This document shows, piece after piece, positions 56,001-61,841 of a stretch of 64,000 nucleotides of DNA. Numbering within the stretch: the first letter of the stretch is position 1; every line of letters starts with the position of its first letter. The notes under the pieces were generated by a model, which saw nothing but the letters and a program-made list of their open reading frames with translations, was not told where the DNA came from and ran no database searches. Origin of the DNA: DDH964 sp963806685. Its GTDB lineage: Bacteria; Desulfobacterota; Desulfuromonadia; Desulfuromonadales; DDH964. A program made the translations under genes and the position numbers. The stretch lies in contig CAWDZB010000007.1 in the NCBI GenBank assembly GCA_963806685.1, forward strand, positions 94,784-158,783, written 5' to 3'.

Positions 56001-58451
56001 GACCTGATATTCGAGGACGTCGCCCGTAACGGCAGGATAGGTTGGCGGCTTGCCCGCCGGGGAGACGAAACTTACCGTTTTGGTGGCGGTCAGGAAGGGT
56101 TCGACCACCTTCATGCCGGGGGTGCTGGCCCCACCACCGACCGCCTGCGTCGCGTCGTTGCCGTTCATGCGGTTGTAGGTGTAGGAGGCGCTGTTGTCGA
56201 AGGAGAGGCCGCTCTGGTCCGTGGCGGTGTTCAGCAGTTCCACCGTGACCTCGATGACCGCCTGGCCGCCTGCGGGGATGTCGATACCGGTGGCCGTGTC
56301 TTGGATCACCAGGTCAGTGGCACTGCCGGTATTGATCAGGGCCCAGCTGCCGCCGGAAACCACGTTGGCACTGACGAAGCGCATACCGGCCGCGGAAAGG
56401 CCCAGTTTGTCCAGGATCCGCACATCGTAGAGGGGTACGGCGGTCGGGGTGGCCGGTACGGTGATGCGGTAGCTGAATCGCTCGCCGATGGTGGCGCTTG
56501 CCTGGGTATTCGTCTTCGCCAGCGGGCCTGGAGTCTCAATCACCACTTCGGTGGGATCAGCCGGAGTACCCGGTGGGGCGATGCCGTTGACGTACGGGTC
56601 ATCGCTTTCGGCGGTGAGGCCGGTGGCCGACAAGTTCGCCTGGTTGTCGACCGCGGTGCCGCTGCTGAGGCTCGATTTCAGGGTGATGTCGAACTCGACT
56701 ATCAACTCGCCGCCGACGGCGACATCCAGGGGAGTTGAATCACCGCTGATCGTCAACAGACCACTGGCGGCATCGAAACCGTAGCTGGCACCCGCGGGTG
56801 GCGGCGTCACCATGGCGAAGGTGGTCAGGTCGAAGCTGTTCGGGTCCAGCAGGTCGCGGATGGTGATCCCGTCGATCGTCTGGTCGACATTGAAGAGGCG
56901 CACCCGGTAGCGTAGCCGGTCACCTGGAGCGGCCGTTTTGGCCGGGTTCACGCCACTGGTCAGGTTCTCGACCGTCTTCTGGAAGTAGTAGCCGGACAGC
57001 GCCGTGGTGACGGTCTCGCTGTCCTGGAAGTCCGCCACGCCCGGGGTGCCGTCGGTAAGCGGACCCTTGTCGTATTCGCCGCGGCCGCTTAGGCTGCTGT
57101 CGCCGCTGAACCAGCGGACAGCGCCGGCGACGTTGGTCAGCGTTATGCCGTCCTTGCTGTCGCCGTCGAGCTGCGACCGGTAGTTGATGACCAGGTGCTG
57201 CGCGGGCCCGATCTTGGCTGCGGGGGTATCCAGCATGGCCAGGCTGAGCTGGCAGGTAGGGGCACCGCTGTAGGTGAGCGAGTAGTCCGTGCCCCGCACC
57301 AGCGGTCCGGAGACCGGGGTGACCCCATCCGCCGCAAATAACTGGGCGGAGAAGTCGCCCGGGGCGGCGGTGGGGTCGTAGTCGCACATGCCGCCGTCGG
57401 GTCCGTCGGGAAGCTGGTCGAGAATCGTGGCATCCCAGGCATCGCTGCCGCCGGTGTTCTGGACGTCGATGCTAAAGGTGGCCGGGACCCCCAGGTTCAG
57501 GGCCGTATCACTGCTGGTCTTGGTGACCACCAGGTTGGGCTCGGCGATGGTCATCGGTGGCGTGCGCCCCCATTCCCCCGGGAGAGGCTCATAGTACTGG
57601 CCATCGATGAGTCTGCCGAACCACCACTTGGCGGTGTTGGTGAATTGAGTCCCTGCCGCATTGGCCGGAGTGTCGTCCAGGACGACGGTGATTTCGACCA
57701 CGATCTGATCTCCGGCCGTGATCAGGGGAACCGGTTTGTAGGAGAGATTCTTGGGCGTCCACACCCCGCCCGGCGCTGTCGGGTTGTTTTCGGGGACCAG
57801 AGTCACCGGGGCGCCGCTTCCTTTATGGTAGGCGTTGATGCCCACATAGGTGAGATCCGCGCCCGTCGCTCTGAGATCGTCCCAGAGCGTGACGGTGTGC
57901 AGGTCGTTGACCGACGGGTCGCCGGACAGCTGCATGGACGGGAGAGTGAGGGTGTAGGTGAAGGGCACCCCGACGGCCGCCGTGGTCTGCCCGGCGGGAT
58001 TCTGCTTGTCGATGGTTTCTACGGGGATGAAAAGATCCTGGCAGTCATTATGGGAGCCATAATCGGAGCCGTTGGAAAACCAGATCCGGTGGTCGACATT
58101 GGCGCACGCCATATTGCCGGTGAAGGTGACGTTGTCGAAGATAATCAGGTATATGGAGGGGTCGTTGGTTTGAAAGTTGACCGTGGTGGTCAGCGGGTTG
58201 GAGTCCGGCCAGTTGAGAAAGGAGCAATCCCTGTCGACCGTGATCTGGGTAGGAGGGGTACCGAGAACATTACCGTCGACCACCCCGAAGTACGGGGCGT
58301 CACTGCAAAAATCACCCGCTTGGGCGGAAGCGGCCCCACCCAGCACAAGGGCGAGGAGAAGCAGCAGCGGAAACCCGAGCCTGGCTCCACGTGCCGGCAG
58401 TGCCAGCGTGCCCATGATCAGACTCAGAAGTTTCATGCGAAGCTTCGACAC
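50034..58451 (-). CDS. giant DUF11/SdrD-B repeat surface protein with OmpA-like tail
   Basis: 2,805 residues from GTG58451 (TGAGGG five bases upstream); ATG58436 is an alternative. A longer reading from 58517 would start inside the terminator hairpin and is rejected. Signal peptide with hydrophobic core LGFPLLLLLALVLGG ending ASAQA. A first domain of about 110 residues (FCSDAPYFGVV) is followed by well over ten DUF11-type repeats of about 130-170 residues, each with the pattern A..GD.L.Y.[IV].V.N.G...A..V...D.LP. An SdrD_B/Cna-B domain (AWHDASLDKVFDSAEQALAGW) lies near 2270 and a second (GKVFDDLNLDGQQEPGEQGLPG) near 2620. The last 90 residues resemble a degenerate OmpA domain (RLSYLADVEREGLVRERLKA). 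Likely an extended adhesin or stalk anchored through the partner barrel. Preceded by a cyclic-di-GMP-I-type riboswitch. Confidence 0.85.
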   Translation of the reverse strand: MSKLRMKLLSLIMGTLALPARGARLGFPLLLLLALVLGGAASAQAGDFCSDAPYFGVVDGNVLGTPPTQITVDRDCSFLNWPDSNPLTTTVNFQTNDPSIYLIIFDNVTFTGNMACANVDHRIWFSNGSDYGSHNDCQDLFIPVETIDKQNPAGQTTAAVGVPFTYTLTLPSMQLSGDPSVNDLHTVTLWDDLRATGADLTYVGINAYHKGSGAPVTLVPENNPTAPGGVWTPKNLSYKPVPLITAGDQIVVEITVVLDDTPANAAGTQFTNTAKWWFGRLIDGQYYEPLPGEWGRTPPMTIAEPNLVVTKTSSDTALNLGVPATFSIDVQNTGGSDAWDATILDQLPDGPDGGMCDYDPTAAPGDFSAQLFAADGVTPVSGPLVRGTDYSLTYSGAPTCQLSLAMLDTPAAKIGPAQHLVINYRSQLDGDSKDGITLTNVAGAVRWFSGDSSLSGRGEYDKGPLTDGTPGVADFQDSETVTTALSGYYFQKTVENLTSGVNPAKTAAPGDRLRYRVRLFNVDQTIDGITIRDLLDPNSFDLTTFAMVTPPPAGASYGFDAASGLLTISGDSTPLDVAVGGELIVEFDITLKSSLSSGTAVDNQANLSATGLTAESDDPYVNGIAPPGTPADPTEVVIETPGPLAKTNTQASATIGERFSYRITVPATPTAVPLYDVRILDKLGLSAAGMRFVSANVVSGGSWALINTGSATDLVIQDTATGIDIPAGGQAVIEVTVELLNTATDQSGLSFDNSASYTYNRMNGNDATQAVGGGASTPGMKVVEPFLTATKTVSFVSPAGKPPTYPAVTGDVLEYQVTISNSGESTAFDTDVVDTLPANLTLVPGSATARIGGVDVPGFVANPTSLPGGGLAWGHQNGDDSLDTPVGQSLVLTYQATVVSVTGTDIKNNVYVDWTSLDGASGEERTGAGCPAITLPNSYCYGPATASLSTVDNTSIAKSVVADSYAETPASITDPVVRVGDTVTYELTLNLQEYTTPNVVVEDDLPAGLALESFAISGGSSFSYALAAQPAAGATGTLRWEFGDITNTPSNDGTPVDPLVIRYVARVVTDAPPAGVAYDPSILRDNQARLSYTGGDPAAAPQRLTASERIDVRQPQMSPISKVDQGSGRVGTGTAADPYQVDLSTDVMNFRLSSCNGGLAPAYGVVLTDLLAPELDESDLAANPPLVKIGTTTLTAGTDYTYSAPARGGEMRIALQDSAPVNPGQCVSVDYNLGFHTDLTTSMSWSNQARLSEYRSLPSVEPGRLYAPADLAQVWMTNLVSNEQLLTTLASPAEATIGDAVVYQVRVPAAPMNAALDNVAVTDTLHGALEYVGASAVDRDGAAVALTDSSVAPGQVNLGIAHIPAGGQVIITLTTRVANNDQANAGVRFTNTAAYTFAGMAPGLDTASTSAPVTIVEPTVAIAKSVANLSNPGAAPAVGDILRYSLRLTASGGAAGDQFSAAFDLGILDSLGLGLAYQSGTARVDGAGNTIADPAVTGDGRTTAQTLAWNLADASADLDVVEGTTVAVTYDVVVLDNVLPGQVLTNSATAQWTGLDGASAFERTGSGTPAVNDYFTAPATTSLTAALAVSVQKSVVNATTGQDPGANAKPSDTLRYTLVLTNQSIAPLTGASLLDTLAAQFAPGSLRLVTVPAGADTAATDPAGGANGTGLVDLRNLTLAAQGEAGDSLTVVFEATLAPVIQSGTAVLNRAQLTGDNLNSATSNQTSTLITSAPAFEVWKRSRDLTGDPSILLAGDTLRYTITVKNVGSENAVNVVLQDQVPANTTYVAGSTTLNGSPVADAAAGTSPLQAGLPLNAPEDPTPGALRADATATTGNVATVTFDVVINSDVVDGAIIANQGFVDASGAGSGPAPQEPSDDPDTPILNDPTRDVVGSVPLVDAYKTVQIQVDHGSPGIVDPGDVLRYTIAISNAGAVPATGVVFTDAVPANTAYVADSVQLNGLAVGQPDGGVSPLVSGIAVSSADLTPPLPGAGSGTLSPGTTAVVTFDVQVNAGVAPGTVISNQGMVSSDEAPDEPTDADGIDTNGDQPTQVVVGDAQQLSILKEVSVVGGGAAVPGSQLEYLIRVTNIGSLPATHVAVSDDLGPLAGQVSYVAGSGSLNGSAAGVGFAGSVLSADYAGQYGDLPAGADAVVRFRVQIDPAVAIGTTITNTGAVSWNDPAQSETATVSLDVGGTPGSGTLGGRAWHDASLDKVFDSAEQALAGWSVELYRGSQLLATVTTDAGGVYSLSGLQPNAGTSEPYELRFLAAGAGPNTPSLGTADSPFSNGPQRIGGISVAAGGDLQGLNLPITPNGSVYNSVQRTPVAGARLAMLNATTNTPLPSQCFDDPAQQNQVTALDGFYKFDLNFSDPSCPPGAAYFIEVTPPATGYVATPSQIIPPNGEPTAPFSVPACPGSADDAVPATGEYCEVTASSTVPPPSVAPRTAGTTYHLYMTLSDGFMPGQSQVFNNHIPVDPELDGAVSITKTSSLINVSKGQLVPYTITVNNLFGAPLYDLEIVDSFPAGFKYVEGSARLDGEPREPAVNGRELVWDGLDLQTNAKRTLQLLLVVGAGVSEGEYVNRAQVVNTATGGAVSGEASASVRVIPDPTFDCTDVIGKVFDDLNLDGQQEPGEQGLPGVRVVTARGLIATTDPHGRFHIACAVVPDQDRGSNFILKLDDRTLPTGYRLTTENPRVQRATRGKMLKFDFGATIHRVVGLDIADGIFEPDTSELRMQWVPKIDRLIEELKRAPSVLRLSYLADVEREGLVRERLKALKKEIARQWDRAGGGYQLTVETEVFWRRGGPR

Positions 58452-58499
58452 CGGTTCCCTCACTTTGCCATCCGCAATCACAGGACTTCGGGTCCCTCC

Positions 58500-58537
58500 A
58501 AAAGGAAGAGCGCCCACCTTCTGCCGAAGATGAGCGC
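58500..58537 (-). terminator. riboswitch 1 expression platform (intrinsic terminator)
   Basis: Minus strand 12-bp stem GCGCTCATCTTC / GAAGGTGGGCGC with loop GGCA (58537-58510), followed by TCTTCCTTT. The 5' arm plus loop (TCTTCGGCA) is complementary to the 3' closing strand of the aptamer (TGCCGAAGA), so stem and aptamer closure exclude the alternative antiterminator. The U-run is weaker than in the other two copies, so leaky expression is likely. Confidence 0.85.
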
Positions 58538-58576
58538 CCCTGGAATGCCCCTGCTGCCGGGTGCCAAGATGCGTGT

Positions 58577-58677
58577 CTCACCTCTTCGGCAACCCGGCTG
58601 TCCGCCTTCGTTCATGACGACGGCGGACCCGTGGCTTTGCGTCACCAGATTGCTCTGGTTTTGCCTTTCGGAGATCG
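58577..58677 (-). ncRNA. cyclic-di-GMP-I (GEMM-I) riboswitch 1, upstream of the giant surface protein
   Basis: Minus strand contains all GEMM-I core blocks: GGCAAAACC, hairpin CCAGA-GCAA-TCTGG with a GNRA tetraloop, TGACGCAAAGCCACGGG, a GTCCGCC...GGCGGAC stem, and the closing CAGCCGGGTTGCCGAAGAGG. The outer stem pairs AUCUC (58675-58671) with GAGGU (58584-58580). The tetraloop fits the receptor contact known for this class. Differs from copies 2 and 3 by having GGC rather than GGGC in the first block. Controls the DUF11/OmpA-barrel/motor block. Confidence 0.95.
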
Positions 58678-58769
58678 TTGGTTTGTAACCGGTCTTAAAT
58701 CAGTGGAACGCCTCTCTGGAACACCGAACTTCAAAACTGCAATCAGTTAAAACAGTTTGACTTGCCAAT

Positions 58770-58789
58770 CGCTGCCTGGCTAGGCAGCG
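58770..58789. terminator. inverted repeat after the Pal-like gene
   Basis: CGCTGCCT-GGCT-AGGCAGCG, perfect 8-bp stem, 90 bases downstream of the Pal-like stop and about 90 bases upstream of riboswitch 1. No U-run on the minus strand, so it may be a weak terminator or a processing site. The rest of 58678-58879 (between the gene and the aptamer) holds no gene and presumably the promoter of riboswitch 1. Confidence 0.45.
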
Positions 58790-58879
58790 CCAGGATGATC
58801 AGCGATATTCTCTGCCCCGGAGTTTGCCAAATTTCCAGGCAAAATCCGATCTCTTTGCCTTGCCCGATTACCTTGGCAA

Positions 58880-59437
58880 TCAACGAACTACCTTGAATTC
58901 GTCGCGCCGGTTCTTCGTCCAGGCTTCCTCATTATTGGCTGGGTCGAGGGGCTGTTCCTCGCCATAGGAAACGGTTGTAAGGCGGTCCTTGTCCACACCG
59001 AGGGCGACCAGATATTTCATCGCCGCCTGCGCCCGGCGCTCACCCAGGGCAAGATTGTATTCGTCGGACCCCCGTTCGTCACAATGCCCCTCGATGCTCA
59101 CTCTCATGCCGGGGATGGCCTGCAGCAGGGCCGCGTTGGCGGCCAGGGTGTCCCGGGCTTCGGGGGAAAGGGTGACCTGGTTGAAAGCAAAGTGAATCTG
59201 CTCCATGTCAGCAACGGGCGCTTCCTCCTTCTGCGTAGGCTGCTGGTCAGCGACCGTTGCCCCATCCATGGCAGTATCCTGGACTTCAGCAGGCTTGTCC
59301 GTGGACGCCACGGTTTCCGTCGGAACCGGGTTGTCCTCGGCCATGGGGGTTGAGGCTATTTTATTGGCACAACCGGCGACCAGCAGGGTGCAAAGGCAAG
59401 CCAGGACGATCCCTTGCACTGGGAAGAACTTCTTCAT
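58880..59437 (-). CDS. Pal-like OmpA-family lipoprotein
   Basis: 185 residues from ATG59437 (AGGAG upstream). Lipobox LVAGC with Cys22 after MKKFFPVQGIVLACLCTLL. Disordered Thr/Pro/Glu linker to about residue 75, then an OmpA/Pal domain with MEQIHFAFNQVTLSPEA, IEGHCDERGSDEYNLALGE and the Arg contact RRAQAAMKYL; the Asp and Arg that hold diaminopimelate are present. Anchors the outer membrane to peptidoglycan. Unlike a housekeeping pal gene it is not next to tolB/tolQ/tolR; it is preceded by two tandem cyclic-di-GMP-I riboswitches and followed by a third, so it is likely the regulated cell-wall anchor of the neighbouring system. Confidence 0.9.
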   Translation of the reverse strand: MKKFFPVQGIVLACLCTLLVAGCANKIASTPMAEDNPVPTETVASTDKPAEVQDTAMDGATVADQQPTQKEEAPVADMEQIHFAFNQVTLSPEARDTLAANAALLQAIPGMRVSIEGHCDERGSDEYNLALGERRAQAAMKYLVALGVDKDRLTTVSYGEEQPLDPANNEEAWTKNRRDEFKVVR

Positions 59438-59561
59438 TGTTTCCGCTCCTTTTAAATAGATTGATAGCCTGGCCCATTCCGGCAGGCCGAGAAAACTATC
59501 TCCGGGGGAATCCATTCTTTTCGCTATTGAAGCCCACGATTCCTGGCGGTTCCCCTTGGGA

Positions 59562-59599
59562 ACAAAAAAAGCGCCCGATCTTCTGCCGAAGATGAGCGC
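59562..59599 (-). terminator. riboswitch 2 expression platform (intrinsic terminator)
   Basis: Minus strand stem GCGCTCATCTTC / GAAGAT(C)GGGCGC with loop GGCA and a one-base bulge, followed by TTTTTTT (59570-59564). Complementary to the aptamer closing strand as in copy 1. Confidence 0.93.
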
Positions 59600-59637
59600 G
59601 CCTGGAATACCCATGTTGCCGGGACCCAGGAGACATG

Positions 59638-59740
59638 ACTCATCTCTTCGGCAACCCGGCTGTCCGCCTCCGTTTATCACTTCGGCGGATCCGTGGCTTT
59701 GCGTCACCAGATTGCTCTGGTTTTGCCCTTTCGGAGATCA
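59638..59740 (-). ncRNA. cyclic-di-GMP-I (GEMM-I) riboswitch 2, proximal copy before the Pal-like gene
   Basis: Minus strand GGGCAAAACC, CCAGA-GCAA-TCTGG, TGACGCAAAGCCACGG, variable stem GATCCGCC...GGCGGAC, CAGCCGGGTTGCCGAAGAG. Outer stem AUCUC/GAGAU. Lies 40 bases upstream of its own terminator and about 200 bases upstream of the gene start. Transcripts must first pass riboswitch 3. Confidence 0.95.
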
Positions 59741-59783
59741 TTCTGTTGCAAGCGCCTGCCGGTTACGACAAAGCGAATGCCTC

Positions 59784-59822
59784 AGAAAAAAAGCGCTCGA
59801 TCTTCTGCCGAAGATGAGCGCT
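59784..59822 (-). terminator. riboswitch 3 expression platform (intrinsic terminator)
   Basis: Minus strand AGCGCTCATCTTC / GAAGAT(C)GAGCGCT, loop GGCA, followed by TTTTTTT (59792-59786). The strongest of the three terminators. Confidence 0.94.
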
Positions 59823-59860
59823 CCTGGAATACCTCTACTGCCGGATGCCAAGATGCGTGA

Positions 59861-59962
59861 CTCACCTCTTCGGCAACCCGGCTGTCCGCCTCCGTTCATT
59901 ACGTCGGCGGGCCCGTGGCTTTGCGTCACCAGATCGCTCTGGCTTTGCCCTTTCGGAGATCC
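59861..59962 (-). ncRNA. cyclic-di-GMP-I (GEMM-I) riboswitch 3, distal copy of the tandem pair
   Basis: Minus strand GGGCAAAGCC, CCAGA-GCGA-TCTGG (GNRA preserved with a different base), TGACGCAAAGCCACGGG, variable stem GGCCCGCC...GGCGGAC, CAGCCGGGTTGCCGAAGAGG. Outer stem AUCUC/GAGGU. The tetraloop change GCAA to GCGA keeps the GNRA rule, evidence that the structure is selected. Terminator 3 ends only about 45 bases before aptamer 2. Confidence 0.95.
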
Positions 59963-60288
59963 AATATGGATTGTGGTACTCGACCTTAAGTCGGTTGCGT
60001 CTCACTCACAGCACTATTTGTTCCAAGATTTGAGGAGGCACTCCGGTTTCTCTTTAAGACAATGAAACCATTGATATTTTAAAAATGCCCTGAGTAGTGA
60101 CCCGTCAGGTTGCCAGCGACGGCAAGTGACGACCCGCGTCAGCAAGGCCGGTTTTTTCCCGAAACTTCGGGAAAGTAGGGGGAATAAAAGGACTGGATTT
60201 TCATCGTGGCAGGAGTGGAGTCTCCCGAGCCGAAGAAAACCTCGGTGGCTCGAGCCTGGAGCTCCGAAGCCCAACCTCCAGCCACGTT
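59963..60288. other. gap between mogA and the tandem riboswitches
   Basis: About 325 bases without a gene. It contains a perfect 9-bp inverted repeat TTTCCCGAA-AC-TTCGGGAAA at 60155-60174 and a CGAGCC/GGCTCG hairpin near 60225-60255, neither followed by a T-run. The promoter of the riboswitch-Pal transcript must lie here on the minus strand, but no pair of boxes stands out clearly enough to name. Confidence 0.5.
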
Positions 60289-60774
60289 TCAACTCGCGCA
60301 GTCGCTCGGGTCCCCCTGCAGCTTGGCGACGGCGTGGGGCACCGCCGCCCAGATCGCCTCGAGGTTCTCCACTGCCCCTTTCGGGCTGCCGGGGAGGTTG
60401 ATGATCAGGGTGCGGCCACGGATGCCCGCCAGTGCCCGGGAGATGATGGCATGGGGGGTCTTCTCGAGGCTCTTCATGCGCATCAGCTCGGCGAAACCGG
60501 GCAGCTCCCGTTCGACCACCTGGCGGGTTGCTTCGGGAGTGACGTCCCGGGGCGAAACCCCGGTGCCGCCGGTGGTCAGGATCAGGTCGGGCTTGAGCTT
60601 TTCCACCCAGTCGACGAGCAGCGCGGCGATCTGCCCCTGCTCGTCGGGCATCAGCGCCGTGCACTCCACGGTCACCCCCAGTTCGGCCAGCCAGTCGCGT
60701 AGCGCCGGCCCGCTCAGGTCGGTGCGCTCGCCCCGCGAACCCTTGTCGCTCAAGGTCAGGATTGCCGCCTTCAT
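60289..60774 (-). CDS. mogA: molybdopterin adenylyltransferase-like protein MogA/MoaB
   Basis: 161 residues from ATG60774 with GAGGAGG. MoaB/MogA fold with MKAAILTLSDKGSRGERTDLSG (start and Ser-rich loop), LTTGGTGVSPRDVTPEA (substrate-binding) and LINLPGSPKGAVENLEAI near the end. Adenylylates molybdopterin before metal insertion. The ATG overlaps the moaC stop (ATGA). Last gene of the molybdenum-cofactor set mobB-moaC-mogA. The MoaB versus MogA label cannot be settled by eye. Confidence 0.92.
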   Translation of the reverse strand: MKAAILTLSDKGSRGERTDLSGPALRDWLAELGVTVECTALMPDEQGQIAALLVDWVEKLKPDLILTTGGTGVSPRDVTPEATRQVVERELPGFAELMRMKSLEKTPHAIISRALAGIRGRTLIINLPGSPKGAVENLEAIWAAVPHAVAKLQGDPSDCAS

Positions 60775-61277
60775 AGTTCCTCCTCGCGCCGGAAGGTCCC
60801 GCTCTTTCCCCCTTCCTTGAAGAGCAGGGCCACGTTTTCGATGCTGATCCGCTTGTCGGCCCCCTTGCACATGTCATAGACGGTCAATGCCGCCACCGAG
60901 GCGGCCACCATCGCCTCCATCTCCACCCCGGTGCGCTCGAAGGCCCGCACCGTGGCGCGGATCTCCAGCACCCCCTCCTTGGCCGCGGGGAGAAATTCGA
61001 CCGCCAGGTGGTGCAGGGCGAGAGGATGAGAGAGGGGTATCAGTTCGTCGGTGCGCTTTGCGGCGCTGATCCCCGCCAGCCGAGCCACCCCCAGGACATC
61101 CCCCTTGGCGACGGTGCGGTCGAGAATCGCCTGCAGGATTGCCGGCTGCATCCGTACCCGGGAGGCGGCAACGGCGGTGCGCAGGGTCGGGGTTTTGGCG
61201 CTGACATCGACCATTATCGCCTGCCCCTGGTCGTCAAAATGATTGAAGGTCATGGGCTGGTTTTGTTTTTCGCTCAT
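60771..61277 (-). CDS. moaC: cyclic pyranopterin monophosphate synthase MoaC
   Basis: 168 residues. Converts the MoaA product to cyclic pyranopterin monophosphate, the first step of molybdopterin synthesis, together with MoaA (not in this window). Motifs: FNHFDDQGQAIMVDVS, KGDVLGVARLAGISAAKRTDELIPLSHPL and the C-terminal MEAMVAASVAALTVYDMCKGADK, which contains the catalytic Lys/Asp region. ATG overlaps the mobB stop by four bases. Confidence 0.96.
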   Translation of the reverse strand: MSEKQNQPMTFNHFDDQGQAIMVDVSAKTPTLRTAVAASRVRMQPAILQAILDRTVAKGDVLGVARLAGISAAKRTDELIPLSHPLALHHLAVEFLPAAKEGVLEIRATVRAFERTGVEMEAMVAASVAALTVYDMCKGADKRISIENVALLFKEGGKSGTFRREEEL

Positions 61278-61801
61278 TGCTCACCTTCCTTGGCTGCGGC
61301 CAGTTGAAAATGCTCCTCGATGAAATCGGCAACCGCGGCCGGGTCGTTGAGATCGAGCAGCGGAACGTCGAGGTCGAGCCGGACATTGCTGGCGACCGCC
61401 AGCAGGGTCGGGTCCTGTTGTTCGCCGCGGCACAGCAGGTCGGCGCGCCGCTCCTGGCGATGGACCTCGATCTTTGGCAGGCCGCTCTGCTTGAAGCCCT
61501 CGGTGAGGACAATGTCGACGTCGCCGAAATAGGTGGCGAGCAGCTCCTCGATCGGCGGCGCGGCGGCGTGCTGCTTGACCAGCGCCAGCTTCTCCGCGGA
61601 GGAGATCAGCATGGTGTCGGCACCGGCGGCGGAAAAGCGGTAGCTGTCCTTGCCGGGGTGGTCGATGTCGAATCGGTAGGCATCGTGCTTGAGCGCCCCG
61701 ACCCGGTAGCCGCGGCGCTTCAGCTCGGCGATCACCTGTTCGACCAGGGTGGTCTTGCCGGTGCCCGATTTGGCCACGAAGGAAATAGCTTTGACGGTCA
61801 T
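61274..61801 (-). CDS. mobB: molybdopterin-guanine dinucleotide biosynthesis adapter MobB
   Basis: 175 residues from ATG61801 (AAGGAGAGAGG upstream). P-loop AKSGTGKTTL at residues 11-20, then KRRGYRVGALKHDAYRFDIDHPGKDSYRF with the conserved His/Asp of MobB, and FGDVDIVLTEGFKQSGLPKIEVHR. GTP-binding partner of MobA in attaching GMP to molybdopterin. First gene of mobB-moaC-mogA, 40 bases after the TonB-like gene. Confidence 0.93.
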   Translation of the reverse strand: MTVKAISFVAKSGTGKTTLVEQVIAELKRRGYRVGALKHDAYRFDIDHPGKDSYRFSAAGADTMLISSAEKLALVKQHAAAPPIEELLATYFGDVDIVLTEGFKQSGLPKIEVHRQERRADLLCRGEQQDPTLLAVASNVRLDLDVPLLDLNDPAAVADFIEEHFQLAAAKEGEQ

Positions 61802-61841
61802 GGTCCTCTCTCCTTGCAGCGTATTTTCAGACCCGTCCCGG

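Noticed and set aside
50034..58451. Possible CRISPR or tandem-repeat array
   Set aside because: The repetition is at protein level (diverged DUF11 domains of 130-170 residues); there are no short, regularly spaced identical DNA repeats.
58880..59437. Housekeeping tol-pal gene
   Set aside because: No tolB, tolA or ybgF/cpoB next to it, and it is controlled by tandem riboswitches, unlike ordinary pal.
59556..60065. Plus-strand open frame of about 170 codons with internally repeated peptide segments
   Set aside because: The repeated peptides (MSAPGIP..., LFGNPAVRL...) are the complement of the two riboswitches and their terminators, not a protein.
60155..60174. 9-bp inverted repeat as terminator of mogA
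   Set aside because: No T-run follows it on the minus strand; it lies over 110 bases past the stop, so it is only noted as a hairpin.
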